A stretch of DNA of 64,000 bases from Alisma plantago-aquatica (taxonomy: Eukaryota; Streptophyta; Magnoliopsida; Alismatales; Alismataceae). The stretch lies in NCBI GenBank assembly GCA_963693085.1, contig OY856410.1, forward strand, positions 1,331,092,804 through 1,331,156,803. Direction: 5' to 3'. The notes under the pieces are model-generated. The model was not told the DNA's origin. It searched no databases and saw nothing but the letters and a program-made list of their open reading frames with translations. Within the stretch, counting starts at the first letter, position 1, and every line of letters starts with the position of its first letter. Both the position numbers and the translations under genes were made by a program. Positions 9,851 to 22,009 of this stretch are shown here, in pieces.

Positions 9851-11250
9851 TTGCAACTAAATCTTATTAAAATGTGTGCTTAAGAAGATTTCATCATCAT
9901 CAAGCTTCATCCCCTCTAATTCTACTGCCATTTCCATGGTAGTTTTATCAAATAAGCAAAGAAATTTCAAGAAGAACAATTGAACATATTGAATTGAGGA
10001 ATTGAATTCAATAACAATGAATAAGGGTTCAAGTTATATAACCCACCTTCAATTGAGCTTCAGAGCTTGGATCTTCACGTAAAAAATGGTGGATGAAGCT
10101 TCTTCAACTATCCCAAGGCTTATCCTCAAGCTTTTGAGTGAAAAGATTGGCTAGAGTTGAAGATTGAGTGAAGAAAAGAAGAAATGAAGCATTGATTTGT
10201 GATTTCCACCATGAAATCAAGGTGAAAGAAGGTCAAGAAGATTACCAACAGGTTGGGGGTTGTCCTCCTGTTTCTCCTAAGCTCCCTTGGTTGTTTGCAA
10301 GAAAGAAGTGAATGTGGATTCAAAATTACCCTTTCAACTCATGGATAAAGGAGCATATATATGAATTTCATTGAAAATTCATTTAAGAGAGAGAAAGTAG
10401 GGATTATCTCCTCCATATACTTGCCACTTGCCCCCTTACCTTCCTTGGTTACGAGGCTATCTACTTTTCCTATTATTCCTCTCAATTATCCATGATTTAA
10501 AGAAAAGAAAATTAAGCACCTTAACCCTTATAATAGTAATATCCATAAGTTAGTGGATATTTCTTTTCATTTTCTTAATGTGAGTGGGTTCTCCACTCAC
10601 GTAGATATTTCCATTGCTTTTGCAAGGCACGAGGACATCCATATTTGTGGATTTAAACCTCTACAATTTTGTTTGAAGGGCAATCCATTTACTATGATTA
10701 TTTTTGCATTAAATTGAATTAGAATTTCAATTATGCTTAAATCTTGATTATTTTAATATCAAGATTCTGTCTTCTTCAAAGAGGTACAAATGAGACGCCC
10801 CTCTCATTTTATTTTCTCTACATGATTCCAAGAAACCTTAGGGACTATTTTGAAGTGGTAATTTGCATATTGAACCCTGGGTTTTGGGTAAATTGCACAT
10901 TACACCAAAACTAGGTTTTAATGTACAAACATTGTTTTATCAGCTCTTTCTTGGTACTCAGGCTACCACAAGCCATACCTCTGCATCATCTTCATTCTCA
11001 TGATGCTTCAACACATGAGGAACATCTTATCATGTAACATTTGTAATTTAACCCCTCAACTTAGGTAATTTGCACTTTATTCCAACACAAGCAAAACATT
11101 ATTTTCAACGTCATTCAAAAAGGACTAAAATTGAAATATAAGTTCCTCTTGAGCCTTAATTACTTTACAAAAGATATTATCAAGCATATAATTATCTTTA
11201 TTAAACAAAACACATAGGGTTAAAGCATAACCCAGGTCAGGGATGTTATA

Positions 11251-11268
11251 AAATTATCCACCCTTTAT
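11251..11268 (-). promoter_or_regulatory. Polypurine tract of Tekay-like element
   Basis: Just upstream of the 3' LTR the minus strand reads AAAGGGTGGATAATTT, following GGGACGAAATCC, the usual tail of chromovirus internal regions. It would prime plus-strand DNA synthesis. Confidence 0.7.
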
Positions 11269-11289
11269 AAGGATTTCGTCCCTAAAATC

Positions 11290-11640
11290 ATTAAGAGAAA
11301 AGAGCAGGGTACTTCCTTCTCATTTCTTCCTCTAGCTTCCACGTAGCTTCTTCAATGCCACGGTGATGCTAGAGAACTTTTACAAGACAAATGTCTTTCT
11401 TTTTCAGCGTTTTAATTCTTTTATCAAGGATCATCACAGGTCCTTCAACATATGATATATCATCATTTAATTCTACCTCCACAGGTTGCACAACTAATTC
11501 TGTGTCAGGATGACACTTTCTCTGCATAGAGATATGAAACACTAGGTGCAATCTATGCAGCTCATGTGGCAACTCCAGCTTATAGGCTACCTTTCCCATC
11601 CTCTCAATGATTGGATAAAGCCCCATAAATCTAGGAGCTA
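11290..11640 (-). pseudogene. pol: Integrase C-terminus and chromodomain-like tail
   Basis: The frame carries a module like the chromovirus GPF/Y region (the family's GPF appears as GLY), then a chromodomain-like segment with YVEGPVMILDKRIKTLKKK and a terminal HHRGIEEATWKLEEEM. In this group the chromodomain directs integration towards particular chromatin. One stop lies at 11369, inside the chromodomain, where a Trp or Arg is usual. The block ends shortly before the PPT. Confidence 0.88.
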
Positions 11641-12690
11641 ACTTGCCCTTCTTCCCAAATCTAAGGATACCTTTCCAAGGTGAGACCTTAAGGTATACTC
11701 TGTCTCCAACATGGAATTCTAAGGGTCTACGACACTTATCAACATAAGATATCTACCTATCCAGGGCATCTTTCAACTGTTGTTGTATTACTTTAATCTT
11801 TTCAGTTGTTTGTTGTACTAGCTCAGGACCCAAAACATGATATTCTCATGTATCATACCAACATAAAGGAGATCTACAACATCTACCATATAGTGCCTCA
11901 TACGGTGCCATATCAATATTGTGCTGATAGCTATTATTATAAGCAAATTCTATCAAGCTCAGGTGCAGATCCCAACTTCCTACAAATTGAAGGACACATG
12001 CCCTAAGCAAGTCTTCCAAGGTTTGTATGGTCCTCTCAGATTGTCCATCTGTCTGAGGGTGAAAGGTTGTCCTAAACCTTAATTGCGTACCCAAAGCTTT
12101 ATGGAGTCGCTCCCAAAAATGACTCGTGAACTGGGGACCTCTATCAGAAACAATAGTATCTGAAACCCCGTGCAAACACACTATCTCATCTATGTATATC
12201 TGTGCAAGGTTCTCAACAGTGTAGGTTGTTTTGACAGGAAGGAAATGTGCTCTCTTTGTCAACCTGTCAACTATCACCCATATGGAATCATGACTTTTGG
12301 ATGTTCTAGGCAAACCAACCACAAAGTCCATGGTTACATGATCCCATTTCCACTGCGGTATAGGCAGAGGTTGCATTGTTCCTGTGGGCTTCTGATGTTC
12401 AGCTTTAACCTGCTGACACACTAGACACCGCATAACAAACTCAGCTACATCTTTCTTCAATCCAGACCACCAATACATATCTTTTAAGTTATGATACATC
12501 TTGGTCCTCCCTGGATGCATAGCATACATTGAAGAATGAGTTTCTTCCAGAACCAACTTCCTTAAGTTACTGGCATCAGGTACTACCATCCTACCATGGT
12601 AACAGACTACTTGATCATCTGAATCATGGAAACCATCCCGTTTCTCACTACCATGCTCTGACCTAATCTGTTGAATCATAGTATCAACTT
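11640..12690 (-). pseudogene. pol: Integrase, Tekay-like element (interrupted)
   Basis: The zinc-binding N-terminal part is present (HSSMYAMHPG, then CLVCQQVK). The catalytic core keeps all three acidic residues: Asp in MDFVVGLP, Asp in SDRGPQFTS, and Glu in TDGQSERT. The open segment runs 12679-11846 and is unusually long for this element; a stop at 11846 separates it from the C-terminal part and a further stop lies near 11750. It would insert element DNA into the host genome. A stop near 12690 separates it from RNase H. Confidence 0.93.
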
Positions 12691-12849
12691 GCTATGCTTC
12701 TTTAATCTTCTTCCTCAGAGTAGGTTTTACTTGCATCTCAGCTAATAGCCCGACTAACAATGATACCTTAAGTTGTACTTTGTTTTGCCTCAAGGAAATA
12801 AACATGTCTCTTTTAAAGCACACTAAAGAATTTAACTGTGCTTTACCTA

Positions 12850-13265
12850 AGGCTCGTGTTGCTGATTTTCTACTTAGTGCATCAGCAACCACATTAGCCT
12901 TCCCTGGATGATAATCAATTGTAAAGTCGTAGTCCTTGATTAATTCCATCCACCGGCGTTGCCTCATGTTCGGCTCATGATGTGAGAAGATATACTTTAG
13001 ATTCTTATGGTCTGTAAAAATCTAGAATGTCTCTCCATAGAGATAATGTCTCAAGATCTTCAAAGCATGGACCACAACAACTAGCTCTAGATCATGTGTT
13101 GGATAATTCTCCTCGTGTTTCTTAAGTTGTTGAGAAGCAAAAGAAATCACTTGCTTATCCTGCATCAACACATATCCTAAGCCATTCTTAGATGCATCAC
13201 AAAAAACTATGTACCCCTTCCCTTGCTCAGGTAACACCAGCACATGTGCACTTGTTAATCTTTCC
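12850..13265 (-). pseudogene. pol: RNase H, Tekay-like element (interrupted)
   Basis: This is the Ty3/gypsy RNase H that degrades RNA in RNA-DNA hybrids. Visible acidic residues: Asp in [11 protein letters not shown], Glu in [13 protein letters not shown], Asp in [10 protein letters not shown], and Asp in [10 protein letters not shown]. The motif set is complete. A stop at 13022, where family members have Gln or Trp, cuts the frame before IFTDHK. Confidence 0.9.
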
Positions 13266-14254
13266 TTTAGCAACTGAAAAGAATGTTGACACTTGTCATT
13301 CCAGATAAAAGAAACTTCCTTCCTGGTCAACTTGGTTAGGGGTAAAGCTATAGAACTGAAGTTCTTAATGAACCTCCTGTAATAGCCTGCCAACCCTAGG
13401 AAACTATGTATCTCCATTGGTGTCTTTGGTTGTTCCCACTATAGGACAGATTCTACCTTCTTAGGATCAATACGAGTACCTGAAGTAGATATTACATGTC
13501 CTAGAAAAGAAACTTATGGTAACCAGAACTTGCATTTGTTAAACTTAGCATAAAACATATGCTCTCTTAGCAAAGGCAAAGCTTGACGGAGGTACTGCTC
13601 ATGTTGTTGAGCATCTCCACTATAGATTAAGATATCATCTATGAAGACTACTATGAACTGATCAAGAAAAGGTTGGAAGATCATATTCATGAGTTCCATG
13701 AATGAAACTGGTGCATTAGTTAGTCCAAACGACATAACTATGAACTCATAGTGATCATACCTTATCCTAAAGGTAGACTTAGGTATGTCACTCTCCTTAA
13801 TACGCAACTGATGGTATCCCGACCTCAAATCTATTTTAGAAAAGATAGTTGCACCACACAACTGATCAAACAAATCATCAATCCTTGGTAGAGGATACTT
13901 GTTCTTTATAGTTACTTTATTCAACTGCCTATAGTCAATGCATCAACGCATAGACCCATCTTTCTTCTTAATGAAAAGAATCGGAGCACCCTAGGGTGAA
14001 GTGCTCGGTTAGATAAAACCCTTCTCAAGAAACTCCTGCAGTTGTTTCTTGAGTTCTGCCATTTCCGCAGGTGCCATTCTATACGGCGTTTGTGCTATTG
14101 GTTGTGTACCCGAGATTAGATTAATATCAAAATCAATCTCTTGGGACAGAGGAACACCTGGAAGTTCTTCAGGAAATACATCTTCAAATTCCCTGACTAC
14201 CAGAACTTCAGAAGGATGAGGGTTCTCCATTGTGGTATCTACCACATGTGCCAA
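13265..14254 (-). pseudogene. pol: Reverse transcriptase, Tekay-like element (interrupted)
   Basis: It copies element RNA into DNA. Recognisable blocks are [27 protein letters not shown], the catalytic FIDDILIYS (FIDD at 13634-13645, intact), and [20 protein letters not shown]. Stops occur at 14009-14011, 13991-13993 and 13943-13945, all within about 70 bases, and two more lie between 13430 and 13514. The catalytic site itself is undamaged. Confidence 0.93.
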
Positions 14255-14269
14255 GAATGCAAAGCATCC

Positions 14270-14746
14270 CTATCTCATCAACTTCTCAGCTACCATAGCT
14301 GACACAAGACAAGTTGGAAGAATCTTTCTGTCTCCCTGAAAGATCCATGTGTCACCGTTGTTTGTGAACACAGCCTGCTTGGAACCACAATCCAAGACAA
14401 CCTTATACTTCTCTAAGGTGTCCATCCCTAGGATTATATCGAACCCGTGCATTTCAAGTGGTATAAGATCCACCTGAATGCAATGATTAGAAAAGGAAAG
14501 ATTGTAGGGAGAACACACCTCCCGCAACATTGCAGATCCCAGCAAAGGGGTTTCTAGCATCAAACTATCTGCTCTATGAATGACAATCATGTTGCAGTCA
14601 CGAATCACTTCTCGAGTGATAAAGGAATGTGTAGCACCCAGATCAATTAACACAGATACGAAGCAGGACAAAGACATATCAGAATAAAATAGTTCCATTT
14701 GACCTGTTACAACCCGAGGGTTGACTACTACTTCGGGCTGATTCAT
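14270..14746 (-). pseudogene. pol: Aspartic protease, Tekay-like element
   Basis: This retropepsin would cleave the Gag-Pol polyprotein. The 158-residue frame carries VLIDLGATHSFI, in which the usual Asp-Ser/Thr-Gly active triad is Asp-Leu-Gly (14636-14644), and the downstream DIILGMDTLEKY motif. The Leu replacement would be expected to impair catalysis. A stop at about 14270, where relatives usually have Gln, separates it from RT. Confidence 0.88.
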
Positions 14747-14759
14747 AGCATAGAATCTA

Positions 14760-15932
14760 GCCGCTGCTTGTTGTTGACTCTATGCTCGATTGTTGGGTGC
14801 CGACGATCCAGCTTATGACACTTGTCCACATCCTCTAGTGCCACTAGAAAACTATCTCCTCTGTGAGCCTTGCTGACTCTACCTCTGGGGTTGAGTTACT
14901 ATTCTGACTTTCTCAGGACAATCTCTCATCAAGTGTCCTAACCTCCCACACCGGAAGCAGTTGTAGCTTCCCAAACTCTGCCTAGGTGGTCCTGTCACTG
15001 ATGATGTTGTTGTACTGGGGGCTCTACTTGGAGGAAAACTACAGCCCCTACCCCTACTTGACGTCCACTATGTCGGGGTATTAAACCTTAGTGGTGGTGG
15101 TGCAGAGAACCTCAGCTTCTTGAAGCTTTCAAACCTTTGTCCTTAAAACTGTGTATACTCTTTCTTACCACTGGTCTTCTGCTTCTCAATCACAAACCTC
15201 TCTATCAGTCTCACAGACTCCACAAAAGTAGCAAACCTCTCCATGTTCTCTAAAGCAGACACCGGAGTGGTCAATTCAGCGTTCAACCCTTTCTTGAAAT
15301 GTTGAATTCTTTCTTCATCAGTAGATGCCATGTGCGGACAGACCCGTAAAAGCTCCATGAACCTAGCTTCATACTCACTAATCTTCATTTGTCCTTGTAT
15401 AATCCTCTCAAACTGAGAGATCTTCTCATCTACACACGTCTTGGGGAAGTATCTAGTGACAAATTCACGTCAGAATTCATCCCATCTGACTTCAACACCG
15501 GGTCTTTTGCCTTCCTCGATGGCCCACCAATGACCAACACACCCTTTCAAAAGGTATACAACATGTCTCACCTTCTCATCTTCAGGAATCATAAGGATTC
15601 TAAAGGCTTTCTCCAGCTCAGTTAACCATAAATCAGCATTTTCTGGGTCAGCTGTGCTGGCATACTCTGTGGATCCTACCCTCCAAAGCCGTTCAAAGGT
15701 CTTTTCCAGCTCCATGTCTTTCATTGTGGGCTGGTGCCCTTGGTGCAGGTGGTGGCATTCTTTCTGTCATATGTGTCATGGTCGCCATAAACTGGCTAAA
15801 CAGGGCATGAAAAGCTAGATTTTCTAGTGCAACTTAATCAAGACGAGGAATCTTAGGTACATGTTCCTCCCTAGCTTGATCGCTTGCACCTCCTCCAGGT
15901 GCAGCAACATGTTCATCATGTGATCCAGACAT
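14760..15932 (-). pseudogene. gag: Gag, Tekay-like element (frameshift and stops)
   Basis: A start at 15932 (MSGSHDEH) lies about 110 bases after the PBS. The N-terminal frame has a stop near 15833 and must shift frame near 15725 to reach the capsid core (TADPENADLWLTELEKAF and HFKKGLNAELTTPVSALENM). Stops follow at about 15469 and 15142. The nucleocapsid zinc knuckle NCFRCGRLGHLMRDC (about 14918-14959) is intact with all three Cys and the His. Two or three more stops lie between it and the protease. Confidence 0.88.
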
Positions 15933-16044
15933 CTTCAAGTTCTTCTCCTCCTATATGAGCAGAAGACACTATCAGATAAATTGGAAGACACTAGAATAGA
16001 CTCAACAACCTTAATCCTATGTCTCTGTAGACTCAGCGAACCTA

Positions 16045-16058
16045 GAGCTCTGATACCA
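16045..16058 (-). promoter_or_regulatory. Primer-binding site (initiator Met tRNA)
   Basis: The minus strand reads TGGTATCAGAGCTC, a perfect match to the standard plant Met-tRNA PBS, five bases after the 5' LTR end TATCACA. Confidence 0.95.
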
Positions 16059-17934
16059 ATAATTGTGATACACCGTTCGATCAAGACGTCATTAACTCAG
16101 CGGAAGCGATCGTATAGCAGCGGATTACTGAAAATCACTAAAAATTTAAACCATTTTCAAAGAGATCCAATCAAGGGAAAACTCTTTCATAAAAGACCAA
16201 AGTACTTCAGTTACATATTGGTTCACATGTACATGTCTTGTATCATGTCATCTCAAATTTACATCAACAGTTGCTTTGTTGGACTATACACAAGAAACAT
16301 AAAAACTTTAAGGCATTAAGCCAAAATCTCATATCGTTTTTATAAAACCAACTACTAACTCCGAGGACCTGAGAGTACAGAGATGACACATAGGACTTTA
16401 TATACAAAGCTTGACAACCAGTATTTCCACCTGAAGGATTATTAATGTCCCTATTGTTGCTACTATTGCTGGTCTTCCTCGGCTGTAGGGTTCCTACCTC
16501 TTTGTCGACATTTACCTAAAAATTGTTGGATCCCACGGGGGTGAGACAATTTCTAAATTGCCCCAGCGAGAGATATAACTCTCCGCCGAAAACATTATTA
16601 TTGCAGTTTAATAGAAATAAACTGAACAGTGGAATCATATATTTCAATAGCAGATAAATCAATATCTATGCAGATTAGAGCAACATTCCTATTCAAGTAT
16701 TTCAATTTTAACTTGATAAGGCAACATGTCTCTTATTCAATACGGAATTAAAGAACATAAGTAACATTTATGTATCAAGGACATGCTAAGCAAGATAACA
16801 TCAACCAGTGGTTCTCATATTTCAATCTTATGCAGATACGCTACAAAGTTGATTACAGTTTACAAACATACTTAAGCTCTGAGGAGATGAGGTATACCAC
16901 TCATACTCCAACCGACCATTGTGAAGTCGAAATTGGTACCATACAAAGTCAATGGATGAGTCGACTTCCATGACCTCCCACATCTCGGTCAGTGCGAGAT
17001 CACATGCAGGACATCTAGTATCTCTGCTAAATAGCTTGTCAGGGTACAGTGGCATATTCTCTATAGAATTACAGCAGCGACTGTACTCTCTTTGCAATCG
17101 AGAGATTTCATATTTACCTCCATTGATCTGGCATTAACATCATCGAGAGATTCATGATACATCCATCCCAGCACATATAATGAAGGATTGAGAGGTTTAA
17201 TGTTTACCTTCCATCAATTCCCCCATTAGGACGTACATATATTTTCACCCATCGACCCCCACATATTCAAAAATATGCGAACTCCAGGAGATCCTGTAGG
17301 AAAACATATTTGACCATCACCGTCTACTGACGATGATGGATCTAATGTCAGAGCACTACATGAAAATATTTCACTTGATTAATTAAGTACATTATCATAT
17401 TCTTTTAGCATCAATCAAGTTTTCAAACATAACTTATTAGGAAAAATGCTACAAAGAAACATGTACTATTTTCATCAGTTATTTCTCAGTCTTTATAAGA
17501 CATTGGGATCTTAGTCCCTCATTTCAATACTGGGAATACTCAACCCTTCAAAAACTCAATGCCATAATTGTATGGTTCTGGGTATTCAAACCCTTAACTC
17601 ATCACTGAGCATTGTTACCATTTTTTTCAGTAACTATCACCTTCAGGTCATCTGACCAAGATAAACATGATACTTGTTACACAAGCATCTGTCATGGCAC
17701 TTAAGGCCCATTAATTCTCGTATTACCTCTTACTAGGAAACAAGGCATATTATGGCACATAAAGCCCAACAACAATTTTAATAAATAAAACATCATAGCT
17801 CATACCTGGCTATGTTCATCATCTCATGATACCTGCTTGGTTAGTACAGATGATAATAGTTACATCAATTTCATAGAAGCACCATGCAAAACAAATATAG
17901 CATCACTATGCAAGGGTAAAACCACTATTCCTTA

Positions 17935-18345
17935 ACTAGGGTTAGTGTTTTCCATTTCAGGTCAATTGGGGATACTCATCCCATTACCCAGATCAGGTTT
18001 ATGGTTCATCACCATATTGCCCAAGATTACGGTTTCATATAGCATTACATAGCATCACCCTGTATTTGAGCTCCACATCACATTAATATACCAGGGTTTT
18101 ACATAACATCACCCTAAATTAGGATTCCACATAATATCACCCTAGATTAGAGTTTAAATTCAATATTCCACAATTAGGGTTTACTATTCATCCCAATTAG
18201 GGTTTCATATTCAATTATCCATAATTAGGGTTACACTATTACCCTAGATTAGGGTTTCACTAAAAATTGCCCTAAATTAGGGTTAGGGTTTGTTAACCTT
18301 CTCGATTAGGGTTTCATGATCTCTTCACTACGGATCATACCCTAA
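17935..18345. repeat. Telo-box cluster, right LTR
   Basis: Counterpart of 8535-8945 with the same order of TTAGGGTTT and CCCTAAATT words and a few single-base differences. Confidence 0.85.
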
Positions 18346-18649
18346 TCACATACTCTACATGATTAACACTCATGTATGAATTCTTGTCTCTCATCCTCTC
18401 AACTTGATTAGGTTACATCAACCTTTCCATCAAGTACAAAAAACTATGGTTGACATAGTGAATGATTGCTTTCATAAACTTTTAGGATTAATCATTTTAA
18501 AGGTACTAATCATCTAGGTACTTTAGGGTTTCAACCTTTGTACCTATCCTTGATAATCATTATTATTAACCATTGGATCAAAGGATCAATCATCATCTTA
18601 AATCTCTAAAAGATTTGATCACTTTAGACCTCCATTCGGTTTGATCATG

Positions 18650-19265
18650 ACCTTCAAACGGTCTTGAGGTCACATCCTAAAATGGTCTTGGGGTTAGACC
18701 TTCAAACGATCTTGGGTTCAGACCTTCAAATGGTCTTGGCCCTTAGCCCCTTAAACGGTTTTGAAACTATTTCCTTTCAAACGGTCTTGAAGACCTTTTC
18801 CTTAAACGATTTGAAACTGTTTTATCTCAAACGGTCAACCTTCACCACATGGTCAACCCTATCAAACAGTTTTGAAAACGTTTCCTTTCAAACGGTCAAC
18901 CTTTCTCAAACTGTCACCCCTTGATCCTCAAATAGTTTGAAACTATTTGAGCACCAAATGGTTTGGTGAAACCTTTTACTCAACCAACATGAAATTGAAT
19001 CAAATCAATTAGGGTTTTAATGCTTCAATCTAATTAGGGTTTGCAATTGGTAGATTATCCACTCATGGAACCTTTAGAAACCAATAAATTAAATCTATTA
19101 AATCATTATTAAACATATCAGCAACCCTCCTCAAATGGTCAACCCCCTCCATTTGGTCAACCACTCCAAACGGTTTGGGACCCACACCTCCAAACGGTTT
19201 GCAAACCGTTTGGTCACCAAACGGTTTGGTGAAACTGATTGGACCATATTGTTGAAACCGTTTGC
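18650..19265. repeat. CCAAACGGTTT motif array, right LTR
   Basis: Counterpart of 9240-9850. At 19190-19213 it contains a perfect 24-base palindrome made of two CCAAACGGTTTG half-sites, followed at once by a further CCAAACGGTTTGG. Confidence 0.88.
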
Positions 19266-20663
19266 AACTAAATCTTATTAAAATGTGTGCTTAAGATGAT
19301 GTCATCATCATCAAGCTTCAACCCCTCGAATTCTACTGCCATTTCCATGGTAGTTTCATCAAATAAGCAAAGAAATTTCAAGAAGAACAATTGAACATAT
19401 TGAATTGAGGAATTGAATTCAATAACAATGAATAAGGGTTCAAGTTATATAACCCACCTTCAATTGAGCTTCAAAGCTTGGAGCTTCACGTCAACAATGG
19501 TGGATGGAGATTCTTCAACTATCCCAAGGCTTATCCTCAAGCTTTTGAGTGAAAAGATTGGCTAGAGTTGAAGATTGAGTGAAGAAAAGAAGAAATCAAG
19601 CATTGATTTGTGATTTCCACAATGAAATCTAGGTGAAAGAAGGTCAAGAAGCTTACCAACAGGTTGGGGTCGTCCTCCTGTTTCTCCTAAGCTCCCTTGG
19701 TCGTTTTGCAAGCAATAAGTGAAAGTGGATTCGAAATTACCATTTCAACTCATGGATAAAGGAGCATATATATGAATTTCATTGAAAATTCATTTAAGAG
19801 AGAGAAAGTAGGGATTATCTCCTCCATATCCTTGAAACTTGCCCCCTTCCCTTCCTTGGTAACAAGGCTATATCCTTTTCCTCTTATTCCTCCCAATTTT
19901 CCATGATTTAAATAATAAAAAAATTAAGCACATTAACCCTTATAATAATAATATCCATAAGTTAGTGGATATTTCTTTTCATTTTCTTAATGTGAGTGGG
20001 TTCTCCACTCACGTAGATATTTCCATTGCTTTTGCAAGGCACAAGGACGTCCATATATGTGGATTACAACCTCTACAATTTTGGTTGAAGGGAAATCCAT
20101 TTACTATGATTATTTTTGCATTAAATTGAATTAGAATATCGATTGTGCTTAAATCTTGATTATTTTAATATCAAGATTCTCTCTTCTTCAAAGAGGTACA
20201 AATGAGACGCCCCTATCATTTTTATTTTCTCTAAATGATTCAAAGAAACATTAGGGACTATTTTTAATTGGTAATTTTCATATTGAACCCTTGGTTTTGG
20301 GTAAATTGCACATTACACCAAAACTCGGTTTTAATGTACAAACATTACTTTATCAGCTCTTTCTTGGTACTCAGGCTACCAAAAGCCATACCTCTGCATC
20401 ATCTTCATTCTCATGATTTTTAAACACATGAGTAACATCTTATCATGTAACATTTGCAATTTAACCCCTCAACTTGGGTAATTTGCACTTTAGTCCAACA
20501 CAAGCAAAACATTATTTTCAACGACATTCAAAAAGGACTAAAATTGAAATATAAGTTCCTCTTGAGCCTTAATTACTTTTCAAAAGATAATATCAAGCAT
20601 ATAATTATCTTTCTTAAACAAAACACCTAGGGTTAAATCATAACCCAGGTCAGGGATGTTACA

Positions 20664-20668
20664 ATCAT
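20664..20668. repeat. Target-site duplication ATCAT, right copy
   Basis: Perfect partner of 6658-6662. Confidence 0.92.
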
Positions 20669-21264
20669 TATCTTTGCATGCCTTATAACAAGGCTCAACA
20701 ACAACACTTACATATAATACACTAGATCAGCACAATATTGCATCAATGAGCTAGGAGATATTCATAAACAATCATATCAGGGTTGTATTAACATTAAGAA
20801 CATTTCTTTATTACATCAACATGCAAGGAATCTAGATATGATTAACCCTCATCATATTCATAATGCACATGTTTAGCATAAGAAAGTATCAACCATGTGG
20901 CTATAATAACCACCAATTAACATATTAAGGAGGTTATTTCACTATCATTCCATCGTATAAGAATGTTAAACATGAATACTCATATTTATCTATTTGCATT
21001 AGAGTTAGGTTCAACAAGATAAATTATATTAATGTTACTAATCAACACTTATACCCAAACCCTAACTCACAACATTCCCATTGGATCATTGATGCATAAG
21101 GTGAAGCATCAGCATCACATACCATACTATTCTCAAGTATGAACCCACACATAAATCATGGTGTAACCATCGGGTTATAGCATACTAGGGTTTCATCAAC
21201 AATAAGAGAGTACTTCGTGATGGTATTTTTCATTCAAGGACTATTCATACCCAACTACCACCAA

Positions 21265-21430
21265 TTTTTTTTGAGTCTTAGGGAGACCCCACTCCCCCTC
21301 CTCCTCAAATAGGTGCCAGAGCCCGGATGACCCAAGGAATTGGTAATTACAGTGCACTCAGGGGGATTCGAACCTGAGTCCCCTAGGGAGGACAAGTCGG
21401 ATCGAAAAACCTGAGCCACATCGGCCGGGT
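21265..21430 (-). mobile_element. tRNA-derived SINE
   Basis: On the minus strand there is an RNA polymerase III A box TGGCTCAGG (21410-21418), and 36 bases further a perfect B box GGTTCGAATCC (21364-21374), as in a tRNA gene. The tRNA-unrelated body continues to a run of eight A at the 3' end (plus-strand T run 21265-21272). The flanks ACTACCACCAATTT (from 21254) and ATTACCAACATTT (from 21431) look like a degenerate target-site duplication. No tRNA acceptor stem can be formed, so this is not a tRNA gene. Confidence 0.82.
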
Positions 21431-22009
21431 ATTACCAACATTTAATTATATTAAAGCTAGGTATAATAAGTTATACCTCATTAGGGTTATCCATTAATTT
21501 ATTATGGTGATAATCATACACGGGAAAGGGTAAGACCACAATTTTTAAACATTGAACCATCATATTCTCATCATCAGAGTCATAACATTACGCTACACGC
21601 TTCACCCAAAAGAATGGGAGTATTAAGGCATCAACTTCTAACCATTTAATGTTGAAAAGGTAAATCCATTGGTCGTTTACATAAGTAAACATCTTGAACA
21701 AACCACCTATGAAGTTATTGAGTTGTGCTCTAGAAAGAGTCGCCACCTAACCCTAGACATCCCTTGATTAACCACATAAAAATTCCATTGGGAGTAGGGT
21801 AAAACCCACAAGCGATTGTTTATTTAAAACAAGCCATCAATAAATGAGCTTATTAAGTTGATCTCATAAAGGAAACCATTTAAAACACTTTATTAGGACC
21901 AACATATTACATTTAGGCATCATTCCAATTTATTGGATGAAGAAACATTAGATCTTAACCATTAGGTTAAGTTCATATAATAAAACCATCAATTGGAGTA
22001 TAGGTCCGA

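Larger units (their letters stand above)
6663..11250 (-). repeat. 3' LTR of Tekay-like element (4588 bp)
   Basis: It aligns end to end by eye with 16064-20663. It contains a telo-box cluster (8535-8945) and a CCAAACGGTTT array (9240-9850). TATA-like sites on the minus strand lie at 10352-10361 (CATATATATG) and about 10034-10043. No protein-coding frame is supported. Confidence 0.93.
6663..20663 (-). mobile_element. Tekay/Del-like chromovirus (Ty3/gypsy), complete but coding-dead, 14.0 kb
   Basis: Structure on the minus strand: 5' LTR 20663-16064, PBS 16058-16045, gag, protease, RT, RNase H, integrase, chromodomain-like tail, PPT next to 11251, 3' LTR 11250-6663. LTR ends are TGTAACATCC and TATCACA. 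Both LTRs have nearly the same length (4588 and 4600 bp) and the element is flanked by ATCAT. Very long LTRs plus a C-terminal chromodomain suggest the Tekay/Del branch. All domains are present in canonical order, but more than ten in-frame stops and a gag frameshift prevent expression. Confidence 0.95.
16064..20663 (-). repeat. 5' LTR of Tekay-like element (4600 bp)
   Basis: It starts TGTAACATCCCTGACC at 20663 and ends TATCACA at 16064. It matches 6663-11250 throughout. Candidate TATA sites are at about 19758-19767 and 19445-19455. It contains the better-preserved copies of the telo-box cluster and the CCAAACGGTTT array. Confidence 0.94.

Noticed and set aside
11290..15932. Integrated plant pararetrovirus
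   Set aside because: An integrase with chromodomain, LTRs, a PBS at the LTR edge and a 5-base duplication identify a Ty3/gypsy retrotransposon; no movement or coat protein motif is seen.
21364..21418. tRNA gene
   Set aside because: A and B boxes are present but no acceptor stem or anticodon arm can be formed; the A-rich end and duplication indicate a SINE.
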